Assembly (NCBI GenBank): GCA_964508185.1
Contig: CAZDSS010000002.1
Coordinates: 1-64,000 of the forward strand
From: CAZDSS01 sp964508185
GTDB lineage: Bacteria > Pseudomonadota > Alphaproteobacteria > Sphingomonadales > Govanellaceae
Direction of reading: 5' to 3'
DNA length: 64,000 nucleotides
The notes below the pieces were generated by a model. The model had not been told where the DNA came from and searched no databases. It saw only the letters and a program-made list of their open reading frames with translations. How positions within the stretch are numbered: the stretch's first letter is position 1; every line of letters starts with the position of its first letter. Positions 61,191 to 64,000 of this stretch are shown here, piece by piece. Position numbers and translations under genes: made by a program.

Positions 61191-62204
61191 TTATCGCGAC
61201 CGGGCCATGACCTTTTTCAGCCAGTCCGCCGTGTCCGCGAAGGCACGGTCGGCGACTTCCGCGATCGATACGGCCTCGAGAAAGCTGTGGGTCGCCCCTT
61301 CATAGACCCTGGCGTCCGCTGAAACGCCCGCGGCGTGCAAACGTTCGGCCATGATGAGGCTCTGCTCGGTCAGAAGGTCGCATTCGGGAATGACGAGAAA
61401 GGCCGGCGGCAGCCCCTCGAGCCGCGCCCGCAGGGGGCAGACGAGAGGATCCGCGCGGTCCCTGTCGTCGCGCAGGTAATTGTCCCAGAACACGTCCATC
61501 TCGTCGCTTCCCAGCATGTAGCCGGGGCCGCCGAAGCGGCTGCGGGATTCTTCCGATGTCTCCACGTCGAACGCGCCGTAGTTCAGCACCATGGCGGAGA
61601 TCACGTCGCCCTCCCCCGCATCCCGCAGGGTGAGCGCCGTCGCCACGGTCAGATTGGCGCCCGCGGAATCGCCTCCCATGGCAAGGCGGGCGGTGTCGAT
61701 GTTCCACTCCGCCCCGTTGTCCTTCAGCCACCGGGTCGCATCCACGATCTGCTCCAGCGCCACGGGATACTTCACCTCGGGCGACAGGGCGTAATCGACG
61801 CCCACGACGATCACTTCGGCCCGCGCCGCATATTCTCGCATCAGCCGGTCGTGGGTGTCGAGGCTGAATACCGTCCAGCCGCCGCCATGGATGTAGATCA
61901 GCGCCGGAAGCGCCCCCTCCCCCTTCGGATCATGGATCCGCAGCCGCACCGGGCCGTGGCGGGACGGCGCCGTCACCTCCGTGGTGCGGGCCATGGCGGG
62001 TCCGCCCGCGGCCCAGGGAGCGCGGATTTCCTCGATCACCCGCCGCCGTTCGGGGTAGGACATGGTGGCAAAACCGGGATAGCGCCCATAGGCGCCGCTG
62101 ATGGAATCAACGAAGCGCTTCACGTCCGGATCCAGATCCCGCGCCGCGTCGCCCCCCTTGCTTTTGTTGAGCCGGAGTTTATCTTCGCCATTGATGCCGT
62201 TCAA
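61191..62204 (-). CDS. HSL-type esterase/lipase (alpha/beta-hydrolase)
   Basis: A 337-residue hormone-sensitive-lipase-family esterase. The oxyanion motif is YIHGGGW, the nucleophile is GGDSAGANL, with Asp in PECDLLT and His in YEGATHSF. No in-frame ATG lies at the right place; TTG 62204, with GAGGGAG seven bases upstream, fits the typical N-terminus, while the very long open frame above is antisense to the AraC gene. It hydrolyses short acyl esters. Divergent from the AraC regulator, its likely controller. Confidence 0.9.
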   Translation of the reverse strand: MNGINGEDKLRLNKSKGGDAARDLDPDVKRFVDSISGAYGRYPGFATMSYPERRRVIEEIRAPWAAGGPAMARTTEVTAPSRHGPVRLRIHDPKGEGALPALIYIHGGGWTVFSLDTHDRLMREYAARAEVIVVGVDYALSPEVKYPVALEQIVDATRWLKDNGAEWNIDTARLAMGGDSAGANLTVATALTLRDAGEGDVISAMVLNYGAFDVETSEESRSRFGGPGYMLGSDEMDVFWDNYLRDDRDRADPLVCPLRARLEGLPPAFLVIPECDLLTEQSLIMAERLHAAGVSADARVYEGATHSFLEAVSIAEVADRAFADTADWLKKVMARSR

Positions 62205-62312
62205 ATCGGACTCCCTCGAGCCTCGCACAAACCAATCAACCGCTGAAAAATCTAGTCTTGTGCGGGCGGCGCTGCTATCGCGCGCGGAACAATAAACATC
62301 TAGGGCGGGCCA

Positions 62313-63095
62313 ATGAATCGCAGCACACGCGGAATCGATTATCAGAACGTGCCGCGGCCGGTGGCGGCGCTGGCGGACGAATATCCCCCCAATTTCGTGG
62401 ACCCGCCGCACAGCCATCCGCGGGCGCAGCTCGTCTATGCGGCGACGGGGGTGATTTCGGTCATCACCCATGCGGGAAGCTTCATGGTGCCGCCCCAGCG
62501 CGCGGTCTGGGTCCCCGCCGGCATGGTGCACGAGGCCCATTGCCGCGGCCATGTATCGGTCCGCACCCTCTATATCGATACCCGCGCGCGGCCGGACCTT
62601 CCCAGGTCCTGCCGGGTGATCGAGGTCTCGACCCTGCTCCGCGAGCTCATCATCGAGGCGACCCAGATCCCCATCGAATACGACGTCAACGGCCGCGACG
62701 GCCGGGTGATGGAGCTGATCCTGGACGAAATCACGGCGACGCCCGCCGCCCCCCTTCATATCCCCATGCCGCAGAGCATGCGGCTCTTGAAGGTCTGCCG
62801 CGAGATCCTGGCGAATCCCGCCAACAACCAGACCCTGGACGAATGGGCGGCGGCGGCCGCCATGGGGCGGCGCACCTTCACGCGCATGTTCCGCAAGGAA
62901 ACGGGGATGAGCTTCGCCTTCTGGCGCCAGCATGTGCGCCTCATGGAGGCGCTGTCCCGCCTCGCCACCGGGCAGCGGGTGACGACGGTGGCGCTGGACG
63001 TGGGCTACAACAGCCCGAGCGCCTTCACCGCCATGTTCCGCCGCACCTTCGGCATGGCGCCGTCGCAATATTTCGGCAACGGCGGCGAGGAATGA
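62313..63095 (+). CDS. AraC-family transcriptional regulator
   Basis: A 260-residue regulator. The N-terminal cupin has HSHPRAQLVYAATGVISV and VPAGMVHEA; the C-terminal AraC DNA-binding domain has TLDEWAAAAAMGRRTFTRMFRKETG and VALDVGYNSPSAFTAMFRRTFG. Its nearest look is the YqhC/NimR-type group of cupin-AraC proteins. The divergent esterase gene lies 108 bp away and is the natural target. Confidence 0.93.
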   Translation: MNRSTRGIDYQNVPRPVAALADEYPPNFVDPPHSHPRAQLVYAATGVISVITHAGSFMVPPQRAVWVPAGMVHEAHCRGHVSVRTLYIDTRARPDLPRSCRVIEVSTLLRELIIEATQIPIEYDVNGRDGRVMELILDEITATPAAPLHIPMPQSMRLLKVCREILANPANNQTLDEWAAAAAMGRRTFTRMFRKETGMSFAFWRQHVRLMEALSRLATGQRVTTVALDVGYNSPSAFTAMFRRTFGMAPSQYFGNGGEE

Positions 63096-63101
63096 CGGGA
63101 A

Positions 63102-63728
63102 TCAGGCGCGGCCCGGATTGAAGTCGCGCATCCAGGCGGCAAGCTCCGTGTCCCCGCCCGCGTCCAGCCCCTTGAGGATGTCCGCCAGCACGTCCGGCCG
63201 CTCGTCCTGGCCGAGCTTGAACCTGGCGCGGGTATCCTTGATGCGGGCGCGGAAGCCGACGATGCGGGACGCGAGCATCTCGTAGCGCGCGCCCATTTCA
63301 GGGATGGACCAGGCGCGCTCCCGCCCCGCCTCCATGGCGCCGACGAGATCGTCGAGATGGGCGCGGATTTCCGCCGGATCCTCGAAGAATTCGATCTCCG
63401 CCGCAAACTGCGCGCTTGCATAGTTCCAGGTGGGCGCCTGGGTCCTGTCCGCCATCCATGACGGGGAGATGTAGCCGTTGACGCCAAGGAACAGGATGAG
63501 CGCCCGCGGATCGGCGCGAAGGGCCGCAAGATGGGCGTTGCCGCGGGCGAAATGGCCCATGAAGCCCAAAAGATTCCCGTCTTCCTCCATGGGCCGCAGG
63601 GGCAGAAGGGTCGCATTGAAGCCCGCATCCCCGCCGCCGGATACGATCCAGGCCAGGGGCTGCCCCGCCACCAGGCGCTTCACATCCTCCGCCGAGCGCG
63701 GGGCAAAGAGATCACGCTTGTCGCTCAT
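63102..63728 (-). CDS. FMN-binding PaiB-like protein
   Basis: A 208-residue protein of the PaiB/FMN-binding split-barrel family (SWMADRTQAPTWNYASAQF, GHFARGNAHL). PaiB of Bacillus acts as a negative regulator of protease genes, but related proteins are flavin-binding with unknown role. Its end converges with the AraC gene, and its start overlaps the permease stop by four bases (ATGA), so it belongs to the permease operon. Confidence 0.88.
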   Translation of the reverse strand: MSDKRDLFAPRSAEDVKRLVAGQPLAWIVSGGGDAGFNATLLPLRPMEEDGNLLGFMGHFARGNAHLAALRADPRALILFLGVNGYISPSWMADRTQAPTWNYASAQFAAEIEFFEDPAEIRAHLDDLVGAMEAGRERAWSIPEMGARYEMLASRIVGFRARIKDTRARFKLGQDERPDVLADILKGLDAGGDTELAAWMRDFNPGRA

Positions 63729-64000
63729 CCTTGAGACTTCCCGATTTCAGGACATGGGGCCGCATCCTCCCGACCGGCCCGCGCATGTCGCACGCCATAG
63801 GTGAAATAGAGCACGAGCCCGGCCACCGCATAGCTGCCGAGGATCACGGCCGGGATGATGTCGCCGCGCAAGGCCTGACCCACGATGTCCATGAGCACCG
63901 GCACGATCATCAGCCAGCACAACAGGATCGCCGCCACTGGAATATAGCCGATCCAGACCTTCCCGACCATGAAGCCGCCGAACGGCACCTTGAACGGACG
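63725..64000 (-). CDS. Amino-acid/polyamine permease (APC), C-terminal part
   Basis: The last ~91 residues of a membrane protein, cut by the window end. RPFKVPFGGFMVGKVWIGYIPVAAILLCW matches the conserved RPF(R/K)VP(G/F) segment before the final helices of APC-superfamily transporters; three hydrophobic helices follow. The GTG at 63988 is internal, not the start. Substrate unknown. Confidence 0.8.
   Translation of the reverse strand, partial: RPFKVPFGGFMVGKVWIGYIPVAAILLCWLMIVPVLMDIVGQALRGDIIPAVILGSYAVAGLVLYFTYGVRHARAGREDAAPCPEIGKSQG

Noticed and set aside
62205..63068. N-terminal extension of the HSL esterase frame
   Set aside because: It runs antisense through the AraC regulator and has no hydrolase motifs; a TTG with a good ribosome site at 62204 gives the usual length.
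1..64000. tRNA, rRNA, CRISPR arrays, insertion sequences, integrases or attachment sites
   Set aside because: None could be recognised by reading both strands; repeated elements are limited to paralogous genes, operators and hairpins.

Overview
The window looks like a chromosomal accessory (catabolic) region of a high-GC alphaproteobacterium, most likely a sphingomonad. The reasons are four large TonB-dependent receptors (three with the 'IVVTA-R-E' plug start typical of sphingomonads), strongly GC-biased third positions, many 1-4 base gene overlaps, and acyl-CoA chemistry without sugar genes. No rRNA, tRNA, CRISPR array, insertion sequence or phage gene was seen.

Layout. 1-13 kb: a broken-off calycin-like gene, a duplicated alpha/beta hydrolase and an aldehyde dehydrogenase, then a leftward operon (TonB receptor, MFS transporter, FAD oxidase, nitrilase-like protein, methyltransferase, small protein, unknown family A) ending in a strong terminator. 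12.3-27.6 kb: a rightward run with a family B membrane protein, CitE-type lyase, MaoC hydratase, acyl-CoA dehydrogenase, two CaiB/BaiF CoA-transferases, then two MmgE/PrpD proteins, a PaaK-like ligase, amidase, HapK-like protein, SDR, PuuE/cyclic-imidase-like hydrolase, crotonase-fold protein and a double VOC protein. A GntR/HutC regulator sits in the middle on the other strand. 27.6-36.6 kb: a second leftward locus with a quinone-oxidoreductase-like protein, YCII protein, TonB receptor, second FAD oxidase, family B, family A, Tat-exported nitrilase-like protein and calycin-like protein. 36.7-47.4 kb: two LysR regulators, a CHRD protein, an amidohydrolase, two MFS transporters, third copies of families B and A and a third TonB receptor. 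47.6-50.8 kb: a compact B-family (ba3-type) haem-copper oxidase operon with a dihaem cytochrome c. 50.8-61 kb: an SDR, a PepSY membrane protein, three amidohydrolases (one fused to a beta-propeller, one without its metal ligands) and a siderophore-type TonB receptor. 61-64 kb: HSL-type esterase, AraC regulator, PaiB-like protein and the end of an APC permease.

How the genes may work together. Three loci repeat the same kit: TonB receptor plus families A and B, with an FAD oxidase and a nitrilase-like protein in two of them. Five perfect copies of the 12-bp palindrome TTGTC-NN-GACAA stand in gene-start regions of this kit and nowhere else that I found; the shape fits a HutC-type GntR site, and one HutC-type regulator is encoded in the centre. 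My working model is one local regulator controlling uptake (TonB, MFS), oxidation, C-N bond opening (cyclic-imidase-like enzyme then amidase) and CoA-dependent breakdown ending in a citramalyl/malyl-CoA-type cleavage. The substrate is not identifiable from the sequence. Both nitrilase-like proteins have serine where the catalytic cysteine should be, and families A and B are uncharacterised, so the module is a good candidate for undescribed chemistry.
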